Positions 1-7,821 are shown, counted from the first letter of the stretch. The stretch: 31,292 nucleotides of DNA from SOIA01 sp964346585 (GCA_964346585.1 CAYFVQ010000018.1:1-31292); one strand, 5' to 3'. Notes: a model not told the origin generated them from the sequence alone. Numbers and translations: made by a program.

Positions 1-1479
1 GCCCTCTTCAGAAAAAAATGGCTGGATGATCAGAGGAAGAAAGAGATCCTCGCGGAATTAGGCATAAGCGGAGAAGCTCCGGCTGTTCTTCCCAAAGCGG
101 CAGTGAAAAGACCTGGCGAACTCATCAGGTTAGGAATAATCGGTTTTGGAGGAAGGGGAGAGGCTCTCGCGCATGCGGCTGGATTCGCTCATCCGGATTG
201 GATAGAGAAAAAAAAGAAAGATGCCAGAGAGAACAGACTGGACAAGGGCCTTGAGACTTTTTTAAGCCAGGAAGATTTGAATGTACTTATAACCGGAGTG
301 TGTGATGTGTTTGATGTTAGGGCCGAGCGAGGTTTAGCTGCCTCCAAGAATGATGTGCGGCCAGGCGGCGGTTCCGGATTATTGAAAGGGGCCATGCGAT
401 ACCGCCATTATCAGGAATTGCTCGAGAGCGAAGATGTGGATGCAGTCATCATTGCAACCCCGGATCACTGGCATGCCCAGATGACGATCGATGCTGTAAC
501 CACGGGAAAACATGTCTACTGCGAAAAGTGTATGACACGAACTGTCGACGAAACATACAAGATGACGGAGGCTGTCAGGAACAGCGGAATAGTCTTCCAG
601 CTCGGCCACCAGGGAAGACAGCAGGAAAGTTATATCAAAGCCAAACAGATTGTGGAGAAGAACATCCTCGGGAAGATCACACTTGTTGAGGTGACCACAA
701 ACCGCAATTCTCCGAACGGCGCCTGGGTGTACGACATACATGAAGAGGGAAATCCTCAAACCATAGATTGGGAACAATTCGAGGGGCCAGCTCCCCATAA
801 GGTGCCTTTCAACCTGGAGAGATTCTTCCGCTGGCGCTGCTGGTTTGATTACGGAACAGGGCTTTCCGGCGACCTCCTGTCTCATGAATACGATGCTGTC
901 AACCAGATTCTAGAGCTTGGTATTCCCAAATCTGCAGTGGCTTCAGGGGGGATTTACTTCTTCCAGGATGGGCGTGATGTCCCCGACGTTTTTCAAGTCG
1001 TGCTGGAGTATCCTGAAAGAGACCTGACCCTGGTGTATAGTGCCACACTTGCCAACGGGAGAAGCCGCGGCAAAGTGTTCATGGGTCATGATGCCTCTAT
1101 GGAGGTGGGTTCTAGCTTGAGCGTCACCGCTGATTGGGAATCGACCCGTTATAAAGATAAAATCATGAACAAGATCATAAACACCTCGCTCCCGCTGTTC
1201 ACTTACAGACCTGGTTTGAAAGGAATCGATACAGTCACATCTGCGACAGAAAGATATTTTATGACCCGCGGATTGATGTACACCATGAGAGGCGGGAGGC
1301 CCGTCAACACGACTCATCTCCATATCCAGGATTGGCTGAACTGCATCCGGAATGGAGGACAACCCAGCTGCAACATTGACCGGGGTTTTGAAGAAGCCAT
1401 CACTTGCCATATGGCTACTCTTTCCTACCTTGAAGGACGCAAGGTGGAATGGGATCCTGTGGACAAAAAAATCGTTTAA
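1..1479 (+). CDS. Gfo/Idh/MocA-family NAD(P)-dependent oxidoreductase (5' partial)
   Basis: The reading frame is open from the first base, so the gene starts upstream of the window; the in-frame GTG at 103 falls just before the Rossmann strand and is probably internal. Visible features are the nucleotide-binding strand LGIIGFGGRG (nt 130-160), a downstream DHWHAQM segment, and CEKCMT (nt 520-537), the family EKP motif with the catalytic Lys kept but Pro replaced by Cys. SGDLLSHEYDAVNQ matches the usual D-x-x-x-H substrate-site region. In this family the enzyme oxidises or reduces a hydroxyl of a sugar, inositol or glycoside with NAD(P). It heads a same-strand run with a permease, a second oxidoreductase and a TIM/DUF1080 protein, so carbohydrate (possibly 3-keto-glycoside) metabolism is inferred. 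The substrate is not readable from sequence. Many relatives carry a Tat signal, but that part is not visible here. Confidence 0.9.
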   Translation, partial: ALFRKKWLDDQRKKEILAELGISGEAPAVLPKAAVKRPGELIRLGIIGFGGRGEALAHAAGFAHPDWIEKKKKDARENRLDKGLETFLSQEDLNVLITGVCDVFDVRAERGLAASKNDVRPGGGSGLLKGAMRYRHYQELLESEDVDAVIIATPDHWHAQMTIDAVTTGKHVYCEKCMTRTVDETYKMTEAVRNSGIVFQLGHQGRQQESYIKAKQIVEKNILGKITLVEVTTNRNSPNGAWVYDIHEEGNPQTIDWEQFEGPAPHKVPFNLERFFRWRCWFDYGTGLSGDLLSHEYDAVNQILELGIPKSAVASGGIYFFQDGRDVPDVFQVVLEYPERDLTLVYSATLANGRSRGKVFMGHDASMEVGSSLSVTADWESTRYKDKIMNKIINTSLPLFTYRPGLKGIDTVTSATERYFMTRGLMYTMRGGRPVNTTHLHIQDWLNCIRNGGQPSCNIDRGFEEAITCHMATLSYLEGRKVEWDPVDKKIV

Positions 1480-1556
1480 TCCAGATTGATGGATGGGGTT
1501 TTATAAAAGAGATAGATACAGTATCCGATAATTATTAAAAGCAGAGAGAAAAGAGG

Positions 1557-2771
1557 ATGAAAGGCAAATTCCGCCTTGGCCTGATGATGTTCCTTCAGTA
1601 TGCGATCTGGGGCGCTTGGTCCCCAGTCCTCTCGGAGTATTTAATCAATGACCTTGGTTTTACCCCTTTCCAGATGGGAGTCATTTTGGGTTTGTTGCCC
1701 TTAGCGATAATAATCTCGCCTTTCATCGGCGGTCAGGTGGCGGACCGCTATTTTGCCTCTCAGAAAGTCGTGGCTTTCTTGCAGCTTTCCGGCGGAATTC
1801 TTCTCGCAATCGTATCCACAGTGACCGAGTACCACACAATGATGTGGCTGATGTTGATCTATTGTCTCCTGTATGCGCCAACCCTTGCCTTGACCAATTC
1901 CATTGCTTTTATCAATCTCAAGAAATCGGAAAAAGAATTTGGGTATATTCGAGTATGGGGAACGATTGGATGGATTGTGGCGGGCCTGATTTTAATGGGC
2001 TGGAGATTTGCGGCCAAGTCGTTTGATCCGATAGTGTTTGCAGGAGACACTCTCCTTCTGGCTGGCTTCTTCTCAATAATCATGGGAATTCAAGCCTTCT
2101 TTTTGCCTCACACTCCGCCAAAGAAGGAAGTCGAAAGGCCATGGGCTTTTCTTGAGGCGATTAAGATGATGAAAGACAAGAATTTTGTCGTGTTCGTCTC
2201 GATTGCCTTTGTCGTGGCCACGGAACTGATGTTTTATTACAATCTAACAGCCCCCTTTCTCACATCAGAAAAAATAGGCCTCTCAGATGCAGCTGTTCCA
2301 GGAGTGATGGTTATTGCCCAGGTGGCTGAAATACTCGTAATGGTGGCTCTACTGCCCTATCTTATCTCGAAAATCGGAATAAGAAATATCCTTGTGATCG
2401 GGGTCCTGGCCTGGCCTGTAAGGTATATCATTTTCGCTATCGGAACACCCTCTTGGCTGGTCATAGCTTCCTTATTCCTGCATGGATTCTGTTTTGTTTT
2501 CTTTTTTGTTGCGGCATTTATCTATGTGGACATGGTATCCCCGAGAGATATCAGGCATTCCGCCCAAAGCCTGATCACGGTCGTCACATACGGTCTCGGC
2601 AATCTTCTCGGAAGCCTTTTTGCAGGGGCGGTTCTTGACTATTTCACCACCGAAGTTGGGAGTAACTGGACAGCGGTTTTTCTCGTGCCCTGTGTGTTGA
2701 CTGTTCTCTGTGCTTTTGCGTTTTTGCTGTTCTTCCGGCCGACGAAGAAACCTGTTCCTCTAGAGCTGTAA
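1557..2771 (+). CDS. MFS transporter, nucleoside:H+ symporter (NupG/XapB-like) family
   Basis: This 404-residue, very hydrophobic protein has about 12 predicted membrane segments. It opens with LGLMMFLQYAIWGAWSPVLS and the first cytoplasmic loop carries a G-x-x-A-D-R-Y-F signature (GGQVADRYFASQK), both typical of the Nuc_H_symport group of the major facilitator superfamily. Characterised members import nucleosides with protons. However, relatives in Bacteroidota, Planctomycetota and similar bacteria are often encoded among Gfo/Idh/MocA dehydrogenases and sugar isomerases, as here, so a sugar or glycoside substrate is at least as likely. It begins 77 nt after the upstream dehydrogenase stop and probably shares its transcript. 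The ATG is preceded by a purine-rich AGAGAAAAGAGG stretch. The protein is complete and the length is normal for the family. The family call is firm; the substrate is inference. Confidence 0.88.
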   Translation: MKGKFRLGLMMFLQYAIWGAWSPVLSEYLINDLGFTPFQMGVILGLLPLAIIISPFIGGQVADRYFASQKVVAFLQLSGGILLAIVSTVTEYHTMMWLMLIYCLLYAPTLALTNSIAFINLKKSEKEFGYIRVWGTIGWIVAGLILMGWRFAAKSFDPIVFAGDTLLLAGFFSIIMGIQAFFLPHTPPKKEVERPWAFLEAIKMMKDKNFVVFVSIAFVVATELMFYYNLTAPFLTSEKIGLSDAAVPGVMVIAQVAEILVMVALLPYLISKIGIRNILVIGVLAWPVRYIIFAIGTPSWLVIASLFLHGFCFVFFFVAAFIYVDMVSPRDIRHSAQSLITVVTYGLGNLLGSLFAGAVLDYFTTEVGSNWTAVFLVPCVLTVLCAFAFLLFFRPTKKPVPLEL

Positions 2772-2915
2772 GGAGAATTGAGCTTTGGACCGGTTAAACG
2801 CCTGGCTGGTTCATTGCTTCAAGCATAAGGATTTATAAATTCATCCAAAATGGTCTAGTGCACAAGCCGCTGCAGAATACAGGTTTATCCTGTGTGAAAT
2901 TTGAGGAGGGAAAAA

Positions 2916-4166
2916 ATGGCGAAAAAAAGACTGGGCGTTGGATTCGTAGGGGCTGGCTTTATCACAAAGTTTCATATCCAATCCTGGGTAGGTGTCCGTG
3001 ATGCGGATGTCCTGGGTGTTGTCTCCAGGACAAAAAGCCGAGCCGAGGAAGCCGCCTCCTTGGCCAAAGAGCTTAAGGTCGGTAACGCACAAGTCTATAA
3101 ATCCATCACGGATATGGTGGCAGACCCTGCCATCGACGCTATCTGGATCTGTGCCCCGAATTTCTGTCGGATCGAGAACATGGAAGAGATCGTACATGCA
3201 TTGGAATCAGGAAAGGGGGAACTCATCGGAGTCACCTGTGAAAAACCTCTCGGTCGGAATGTCAGGGAAGCGAAAAAGCTACTCGAGCTGGTTCAGAAAG
3301 CGGACATCCTCGACGGTTACCTTGAAGACCAAGTTTTTGCACCGACTATCGTGAGAGGAAAAGAGATTGCCTGGGCCCGGGGAGCCGCGATTTCTGGTCG
3401 CCCCTATCTTGCACGCGCAGCCGAAGAGCACAGCGGTCCTCATGAGCCGTGGTTCTGGGAAGGAGAGCTTCAGGGCGGGGGAGTCCTCAATGATATGATG
3501 TGTCACTCTGTCGAAGAAGCCCGCTTTATGCTGACACCGCCTGGAGCATCTCGCGATGCTCTCACTCCGGTGAAAGTTTCAGCCTATGCCTCCTGCTTGA
3601 AATGGCAGCATCCGCATTACGCAAAGATTCTTAAGGAAAATAGTAAAGGGCAATTGGATTATATCAACCGTCCTGCCGAGGATTTTGCTCGCTCTTTGAT
3701 CGAGTACAGAGATGAAAACGGAGAAAAGTTGGTCGTGGAAACCACCACATCCTGGTGCTATATCGGAGCCGGACTGCGTCTGACTATGGAGTTGCTTGGA
3801 CCGGAATATTCCTTGTCTATCAATACGCTAGATTCCGGGCTCAAGGTGTTTTTCAGCCGGAATGTGAAAGGCCGGGCCGGCGAGGACCTGGTCGAGAAGC
3901 AGAATGCAGAAACAGGATTGATGCCAGTTGTGAGTGATGAGACCGCGGAGTACGGATACGTTGCGGAAAACCGGCATATGGTTCAATCCTTCCTTGCCGA
4001 AAGTCGTCCCGAAGAAAACTTCAATGATGGGCTGAGCGTGACTGAACTTTTGATGGCTGCGTACATGAGTGCGGAGCAGGAAAAGGTTATTCCCTTTCCC
4101 CCTCCAGACCTTGAATCTTTTGTTCCTGCTGTAGCCCGGGGAGAGTGGAATCCGAAGAAAGCATGA
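2916..4166 (+). CDS. Gfo/Idh/MocA-family NAD(P)-dependent oxidoreductase
   Basis: A 416-residue dehydrogenase. The N-terminal Rossmann motif is VGFVGAGFITKFH, followed by WICAPN and the catalytic CEKPLGRN motif; the C-terminal half contains LNDMMCHSVEEARFM, the usual substrate-domain Asp/His region. ATG 2916 is chosen because GAGGAGGG lies about 6 nt upstream; an in-frame TTG at 2901 overlaps that ribosome site and is unlikely. It is not a duplicate of the first oxidoreductase, since the sequences differ throughout, so the cluster holds two non-redundant enzymes of the superfamily. They could act on different hydroxyls, or one could make and the other consume a keto-sugar. It lies downstream of the permease with a 144-nt gap holding a weak ACAGG/CCTGT hairpin, and 38 nt before the TIM/DUF1080 gene. 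Confidence 0.9.
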   Translation: MAKKRLGVGFVGAGFITKFHIQSWVGVRDADVLGVVSRTKSRAEEAASLAKELKVGNAQVYKSITDMVADPAIDAIWICAPNFCRIENMEEIVHALESGKGELIGVTCEKPLGRNVREAKKLLELVQKADILDGYLEDQVFAPTIVRGKEIAWARGAAISGRPYLARAAEEHSGPHEPWFWEGELQGGGVLNDMMCHSVEEARFMLTPPGASRDALTPVKVSAYASCLKWQHPHYAKILKENSKGQLDYINRPAEDFARSLIEYRDENGEKLVVETTTSWCYIGAGLRLTMELLGPEYSLSINTLDSGLKVFFSRNVKGRAGEDLVEKQNAETGLMPVVSDETAEYGYVAENRHMVQSFLAESRPEENFNDGLSVTELLMAAYMSAEQEKVIPFPPPDLESFVPAVARGEWNPKKA

Positions 4167-4204
4167 AAAAATTGGCTTTTAAATTTATATGAACAGGAGA
4201 AGTC

Positions 4205-5680
4205 ATGAAAAAAAACATTCTGGTTCTTATGGCAATTTTACTTTTGGTATTGGTTTCTTATGAAATGGGAGACCAAGAAAAAGGACTTGAAAAGAAAACT
4301 CTTGAGTCTGTGAAGGAAGAAGTGGCCAATGCTCCATACAAGGATGTGCGGATCAAGAAATTTCCAATAGCCATCCAGTGCTGGACCTTCAGAAAGTTCA
4401 CGTTCCTTGAAACGCTGGAAAAAGTCAGAGAGCTCGGGATTAGATATCTTCAGCCCTATCCGGGACAGGCTCTAGGGAGCGATTTTCCCGGCGTCAGATT
4501 CGACCACAATCTCAGCGATGATTTGATCAAGCAAGTGAGAAGCAAGTTGAGGGAATACGGTATCTCGCTTGTCAGCTATGGAGTGGTGGGATTCGAGAAC
4601 ACTGAGGAGAGCATGAATAAGGTGTTTGGTTTTGCCAGGAGAATGGGAATCCGAACCATCGTGACCGAACCCAGGTTCGAAGATGCTTCTTTGCTTGAAA
4701 AAATGGTTAAAAAATACAACATCAGTATCGCCATCCATAACCATCCAGATCCCTCAAAATACTACCATCCCGAAACAGTCTATGAATACGTCAAGGGATT
4801 GGACGCACGTATCGGGGCCTGCGCGGATACAGGTCACTGGATGCGTTCCGGAATCAATCCCGTGGAAGCGCTCCGGCTGCTCAAGGGACGGATTATAGAC
4901 GTCCATCTCAAAGACCTGGATGTCTTCGGGTCCAAAAAAGCCCGCGATGTGCCCTTCGGGCAGGGGAAAGCCAATGTTCACGATATTCTGGCAGAACTGA
5001 CTCTGCAGAATTTTCATGGGTATTTGGCTGTCGAACACGAGAATCCGAAGGATGTGGACAATCCTTCACCGCCGATCCGAAAAGGTGTGGAGTACATCCA
5101 GAGCATTACCTATTATCAGGATTATGAAGAGATACTGGCATGGAGCCGGGGGAGGTATGCCAAGCACGGTTGGAATCATTACGGGCCCGGATATTTCGAA
5201 CTGGATGCCCAGAGCGGAGTCCTGAAAGGGCAGGGAGGAATGGGTCTTTTCTGGTACAGCCGCAAAAAATACAAAGATTTCACTCTCGACCTAGAATACA
5301 AGTGTGCGGATGAATTCACGAATTCAGGAGTTTTTGTCAGGGTTCCGGAAATGCTGACAAGCGACGAATACATCTATCATTCCTTCGAGATTCAGATCAA
5401 TGATGCCGGGAAAGGCATACACAAGACAGCAGCAGTGTATGATGCCGAGGCGCCACGCATCGATAACTTCAAGAAGTCGGGTGAATGGAATCATATGAAG
5501 ATCACCTTTATCGGGAAACAAATTAAAGTCGAGATCAACGGAAAGCTGGTGCTAGATTGGAGCGCGGAGCCTCGGGGAAAGGTCAGGGATTTTGCCCTTG
5601 AAGGATACGTGGGTCTGCAAAACCATGACAGCCGGTCTCCGATATATTTCAGAAACATCTTTATCAAAGAGTTGAAGTGA
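4205..5680 (+). CDS. Exported sugar isomerase/lyase-like TIM barrel fused to DUF1080 domain
   Basis: A 491-residue two-domain protein. Residues 1-18 (MKKNILVLMAILLLVLVS) form a hydrophobic signal or anchor without a lipobox Cys. Residues about 50-305 are an AP-endonuclease-2/xylose-isomerase-like barrel with candidate metal ligands E155, H178/H180, D208/H211 (ADTGHW), H234 (HLKD) and E277/E279 (VEHE). Residues about 317-490 match DUF1080 (3-keto-disaccharide hydrolase, concanavalin-like fold): SGVFVRVP, SFEIQIND, GEWNHMKI, GYVGLQNH and a final YFRNIFIKEL. DUF1080 enzymes act on 3-keto-glycosides; similar barrels have been assigned isomerase, lyase or hydratase steps. The fusion implies both steps outside the cytoplasm, on a glycoside oxidised by a co-encoded dehydrogenase. 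ATG 4205 follows an AGGAGA site. Domain calls are firm; the exact reaction is inferred. Confidence 0.88.
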   Translation: MKKNILVLMAILLLVLVSYEMGDQEKGLEKKTLESVKEEVANAPYKDVRIKKFPIAIQCWTFRKFTFLETLEKVRELGIRYLQPYPGQALGSDFPGVRFDHNLSDDLIKQVRSKLREYGISLVSYGVVGFENTEESMNKVFGFARRMGIRTIVTEPRFEDASLLEKMVKKYNISIAIHNHPDPSKYYHPETVYEYVKGLDARIGACADTGHWMRSGINPVEALRLLKGRIIDVHLKDLDVFGSKKARDVPFGQGKANVHDILAELTLQNFHGYLAVEHENPKDVDNPSPPIRKGVEYIQSITYYQDYEEILAWSRGRYAKHGWNHYGPGYFELDAQSGVLKGQGGMGLFWYSRKKYKDFTLDLEYKCADEFTNSGVFVRVPEMLTSDEYIYHSFEIQINDAGKGIHKTAAVYDAEAPRIDNFKKSGEWNHMKITFIGKQIKVEINGKLVLDWSAEPRGKVRDFALEGYVGLQNHDSRSPIYFRNIFIKELK

Positions 5681-5687
5681 GACCTGG

Positions 5688-5706
5688 ATGCCTTTAGCGG
5701 CATTTT
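5688..5706 (+). terminator. Weak hairpin plus T-run after the TIM/DUF1080 gene
   Basis: ATGCC (5688-5692) and GGCAT (5699-5703) can pair around TTTAGC, followed by a short T run. It starts 8 nt after the stop codon, the right place to end the sugar-cluster transcript. The stem is only 5 bp, so read-through into the regulator gene is possible. Confidence 0.3.
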
Positions 5707-5752
5707 GACTCAGAGTTGAAATAAAAGCATCAGGAGTCCCGGAATCATAATT

Positions 5753-6370
5753 ATGGACAAATTCGATGAGGCTGTAAAAAGTCTGGGCAGGGCCAAAAAA
5801 TATCAAAAGGGTGAAGTCCTGTTCAGTGCTCAAGAAAAGGCCAATGGCTTTTTCTATGTGGAATCCGGGGAGATCCGTGTCTACAAGATGGATGAGAACG
5901 GCAGAGAAGTCGAAGTGGTGCGCCTTGGACCGGGTGATTTCCTGGGAGAAGCCATAGTCTTTGTCTCTTCTGAGTTTCCGTTCTTTGCTCAGGCCGTAAA
6001 GGATTCAAAGATTCTTTTTTTCGACAAGACGACTATCCTGCGGGAAATGGAGACAGAGCCTTCGGTCGCCAAATTCTTCGTCAATCTGCTCGCCAGTAAG
6101 TGTGTTGTCCTGAGCAGGAGAGTCGAATCTCTAGGTTTGCATACTGTAAGACAGAGACTGATTCAGTATTTACTTTCGAATTGTTCGGGCGATCAGCAGT
6201 GCATTATTGAATTGAAGGTCAAAAAGAGTGAATTGGCAAAAATACTGGGGACTATAAGCGAGACGCTTTCCCGAAACCTAAAGCTGATGCAGGAGGAGGG
6301 GCTCATTGAGGTGGAGGGCAGCCGGATTCGAGTCGTGGACTGCTGTAGGATGAGATCAGAACTTCCCTGA
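5753..6370 (+). CDS. Crp/Fnr-family transcriptional regulator (HcpR/Dnr-like)
   Basis: A 205-residue regulator with an N-terminal cNMP-binding-like beta-roll (residues about 10-110; GEIRVY, LGPGDFLGEA) and a C-terminal winged helix (about 130-200). The recognition helix reads TISETLSRNL: E170, S173 and R174 form the ExxSR motif that in FNR-type proteins contacts TTGA half-sites. There is no N-terminal cysteine cluster as in FNR, and the Arg-Ser pair that binds cAMP in CRP is absent after GEA, so the signal is unlikely to be an N-terminal Fe-S cluster or classic cAMP; haem or another small effector is possible. The downstream ferredoxin gene carries a matching TTGAC-N4-GTCAA palindrome, making it the probable target. 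The ATG at 5753 has only a distant CAGGAG ribosome site, suggesting low expression. Confidence 0.9.
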   Translation: MDKFDEAVKSLGRAKKYQKGEVLFSAQEKANGFFYVESGEIRVYKMDENGREVEVVRLGPGDFLGEAIVFVSSEFPFFAQAVKDSKILFFDKTTILREMETEPSVAKFFVNLLASKCVVLSRRVESLGLHTVRQRLIQYLLSNCSGDQQCIIELKVKKSELAKILGTISETLSRNLKLMQEEGLIEVEGSRIRVVDCCRMRSELP

Positions 6371-6387
6371 ATTATTCATTAAATCTA

Positions 6388-6412
6388 CCGACACCTTTTT
6401 CATTCTTCTAAA
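6388..6412. repeat. 25-nt direct repeat, copy 1
   Basis: The segment starts CCGACACC and ends TTCATTCTTCTAAA. It recurs at 7344-7368 in the same orientation with 23 of 25 bases identical. Copy 1 lies 17 nt after the regulator stop and copy 2 lies 33 nt after the ferredoxin stop, so the pair brackets the ferredoxin gene with its promoter. Origin unknown. Confidence 0.6.
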
Positions 6413-6435
6413 AAGGGGATAGTCCCCATTTTCTT
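6411..6435 (+). terminator. Likely intrinsic terminator of the Crp/Fnr gene
   Basis: GGGGA (6415-6419) pairs with TCCCC (6423-6427) around a TAG loop. An A-tract lies before the stem and ATTTTCTT after it, so it could act in both directions. It separates the regulator from the promoter of the ferredoxin gene. Confidence 0.55.
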
Positions 6436-6453
6436 AATTAAAAAATCGTTTAT

Positions 6454-6495
6454 TTGACTTAAGTCAAGGAACTCTCCTCAAAAAATTCTTATTAT
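6454..6495 (+). promoter_or_regulatory. FNR/HcpR-type operator and promoter of the ferredoxin gene
   Basis: TTGACTTAAGTCAA (6454-6467) is a perfect 14-bp palindrome of the TTGAC-N4-GTCAA type used by FNR-, Dnr- and HcpR-like regulators. A TATTAT -10 candidate lies at 6490-6495, which predicts a start near 6502. The palindrome centre (6460.5) then falls at about -41.5, the standard position for class II activation. The regulator gene immediately upstream encodes an ExxSR recognition helix that fits this half-site. The palindrome is read directly; the -10 and start site are inferred. Confidence 0.65.
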
Positions 6496-6530
6496 TGTCT
6501 TAGAAAATTTGGAATAAAGGAGAGATACTA

Positions 6531-7310
6531 ATGGCTAAAAGAAAAATCATAGAGATTGATAGAGATAAGTGTGATGGATGTGGATTGTGCACCGAAGCCT
6601 GTGCAGAAGGAGCCCTGGTCCTGGATGAGGAAAACAAGGCTGTCCTGGCGAAGGAGATTTACTGTGATGGGATGGGAGCATGTCTGGATGTCTGCCCGAC
6701 GGATGCCTTGAAAATCGTAGAGAGAGAAAGTGAAGAGTACGATCCGCAAGCCACCTACAAACACGTATTGAAAACCCGAGGAGAAGAAGCTGCAGCCCAT
6801 GTCCACGGAATCGAAGAGAAGGAAGAAAGTAAAGAAGGAAACGGGATGCAGGAAGCCTGCTCCACTCCAATGGGCTGTCCAGGGAGTATGGCAAGGGAAA
6901 TCCAGAGAAATCCAGAATCGAGTCCTCAATCCGTTTCTACTGCTTCGGAATTATCCCAATGGCCCATTCAACTTCACCTTGTTTCCCCCTATGCCCCTTA
7001 TTTTAACGAAAGCGACCTCCTGATTGCTGCGGACTGCACGGCTTTTGCCTTAGGCAATTTCCATCAGGACCTGCTTAAAGGGAAGAAATTAGTCATTGCC
7101 TGCCCAAAACTGGATGATACGACTCCATATGTTGAGAAAATCGCCGAGATACTTAAAAACAACACCATATATTCTCTGACAGTGGCGATCATGACTGTGC
7201 CCTGCTGCTCAGGCCTGTACAGGATTGTGGAGGAAGCGGTCGAGCTATCCGGAGTCAACATAAACATTAAAAAGGTTGTTATCGGAATAGATGGGCAGCT
7301 TGTTTCCTGA
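6531..7310 (+). CDS. 4Fe-4S ferredoxin-domain protein
   Basis: A 259-residue protein whose N-terminal bacterial ferredoxin domain has C14, C17, C20 and C24 (CDGCGLCTEAC). In the second motif (CDGMGACLDVCP) C45, C51 and C55 are present but the expected second Cys is Met48, so the second cluster may be absent, 3Fe-4S, or use another ligand. A charged linker (about 65-110) leads to a conserved C-terminal region with GCPGSMA, LLIAADCTAFALGNFHQDLL, VIACPKLDD and VPCCSGL, the layout of a family common in strict anaerobes whose function I do not know. It is presumably cytoplasmic, since no signal peptide is seen. A TAAAGGAGAGA ribosome site supports ATG 6531. It stands alone behind an FNR-type box and is bracketed by the 25-nt direct repeat. 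An electron-transfer or redox-sensing role is inferred. Confidence 0.85.
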   Translation: MAKRKIIEIDRDKCDGCGLCTEACAEGALVLDEENKAVLAKEIYCDGMGACLDVCPTDALKIVERESEEYDPQATYKHVLKTRGEEAAAHVHGIEEKEESKEGNGMQEACSTPMGCPGSMAREIQRNPESSPQSVSTASELSQWPIQLHLVSPYAPYFNESDLLIAADCTAFALGNFHQDLLKGKKLVIACPKLDDTTPYVEKIAEILKNNTIYSLTVAIMTVPCCSGLYRIVEEAVELSGVNINIKKVVIGIDGQLVS

Positions 7311-7343
7311 TGTTCTGTTAACCTAGGCTATTCAAAAAACCTG

Positions 7344-7368
7344 CCGACACTTTATTCATTCTTCTAAA
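7344..7368. repeat. 25-nt direct repeat, copy 2
   Basis: CCGACAC followed by TTTATTCATTCTTCTAAA matches 6388-6412 at 23 of 25 positions in the same orientation. It lies just after the ferredoxin gene and before that gene's terminator. Confidence 0.6.
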
Positions 7369-7397
7369 TGATTTGCTAGAGCGTAAAGAAATCTGAC

Positions 7398-7433
7398 AAA
7401 TAGGCTTTAAAAGAATTCTTGCCTATTTTTTTT
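7398..7433 (+). terminator. Intrinsic terminator after the ferredoxin gene
   Basis: AAATAGGC (7398-7405) pairs with GCCTATTT (7421-7428) around a 15-nt loop that itself contains the palindrome AAGAATTCTT, and the stem runs into an eight-T tract (7426-7433). It lies 88 nt after the ferredoxin stop. This is the clearest terminator in the window. Confidence 0.7.
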
Positions 7434-7536
7434 GAATATCAGATAATTGAGCCGTCCCGAGCGTTCACTTCTTTTCATAAGATGCTAAAAGCGGTGTTTC
7501 GTTTGAGGAGAATTTCATTTTTTTGTGAGGTGTAAC

Positions 7537-7791
7537 ATGGCTGTTCAGATTTATGTCGGTAACTTGAACTACAGAATGACTGAGGAAGCTCTTCAAGAAC
7601 TTTTCACAAAGTATGGTGAAGTTGTATCGGCAAAAATCATCAAGGACCGATATTCAGGAAGGTCAAAAGGTTTTGGATTTGTGGAAATGGCGAATAAAGA
7701 TGACGGTGAAAAAGCAGTCCAAGGGCTCAACGACTCTGAAGTGGAAGGCAGGAATATCCGAGTGAATTTCGCTAGACCAAGAAGAGAATAG
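7537..7791 (+). CDS. Small RRM-domain RNA-binding protein
   Basis: An 84-residue protein that is a single RNA-recognition motif. RNP2 is IYVGNL (residues 5-10) and RNP1 is KGFGFVEM (44-51), with the aromatic residues that stack on RNA bases. It ends in a short basic tail, ARPRRE. Bacterial single-RRM proteins of this size, first known from cyanobacteria, are often cold-induced and thought to act as RNA chaperones. ATG 7537 is preceded by GTGAGG at a good distance; an in-frame GTG at 7525 overlaps that site and is rejected. The 5' leader after the terminator is about 100 nt. The gene is followed 30 nt later by a SlyD-like FKBP, so the two likely form an RNA/protein-folding pair. Confidence 0.92.
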   Translation: MAVQIYVGNLNYRMTEEALQELFTKYGEVVSAKIIKDRYSGRSKGFGFVEMANKDDGEKAVQGLNDSEVEGRNIRVNFARPRRE

Positions 7792-7821
7792 ATTTATTAA
7801 TTTTTTATTCTGGAGGTAATT

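Noticed and set aside
103..105. GTG as the start of the first oxidoreductase
   Set aside because: The frame stays open to base 1 with plausible coding sequence, and GTG would begin only nine codons before the Rossmann strand.
379..885. 168-codon minus-strand frame
   Set aside because: Antisense shadow of the first oxidoreductase.
5753..6370. True FNR with oxygen-sensing Fe-S cluster
   Set aside because: No N-terminal cysteine cluster; the cysteines present (117, 144, 150, 197, 198) do not match the FNR pattern.
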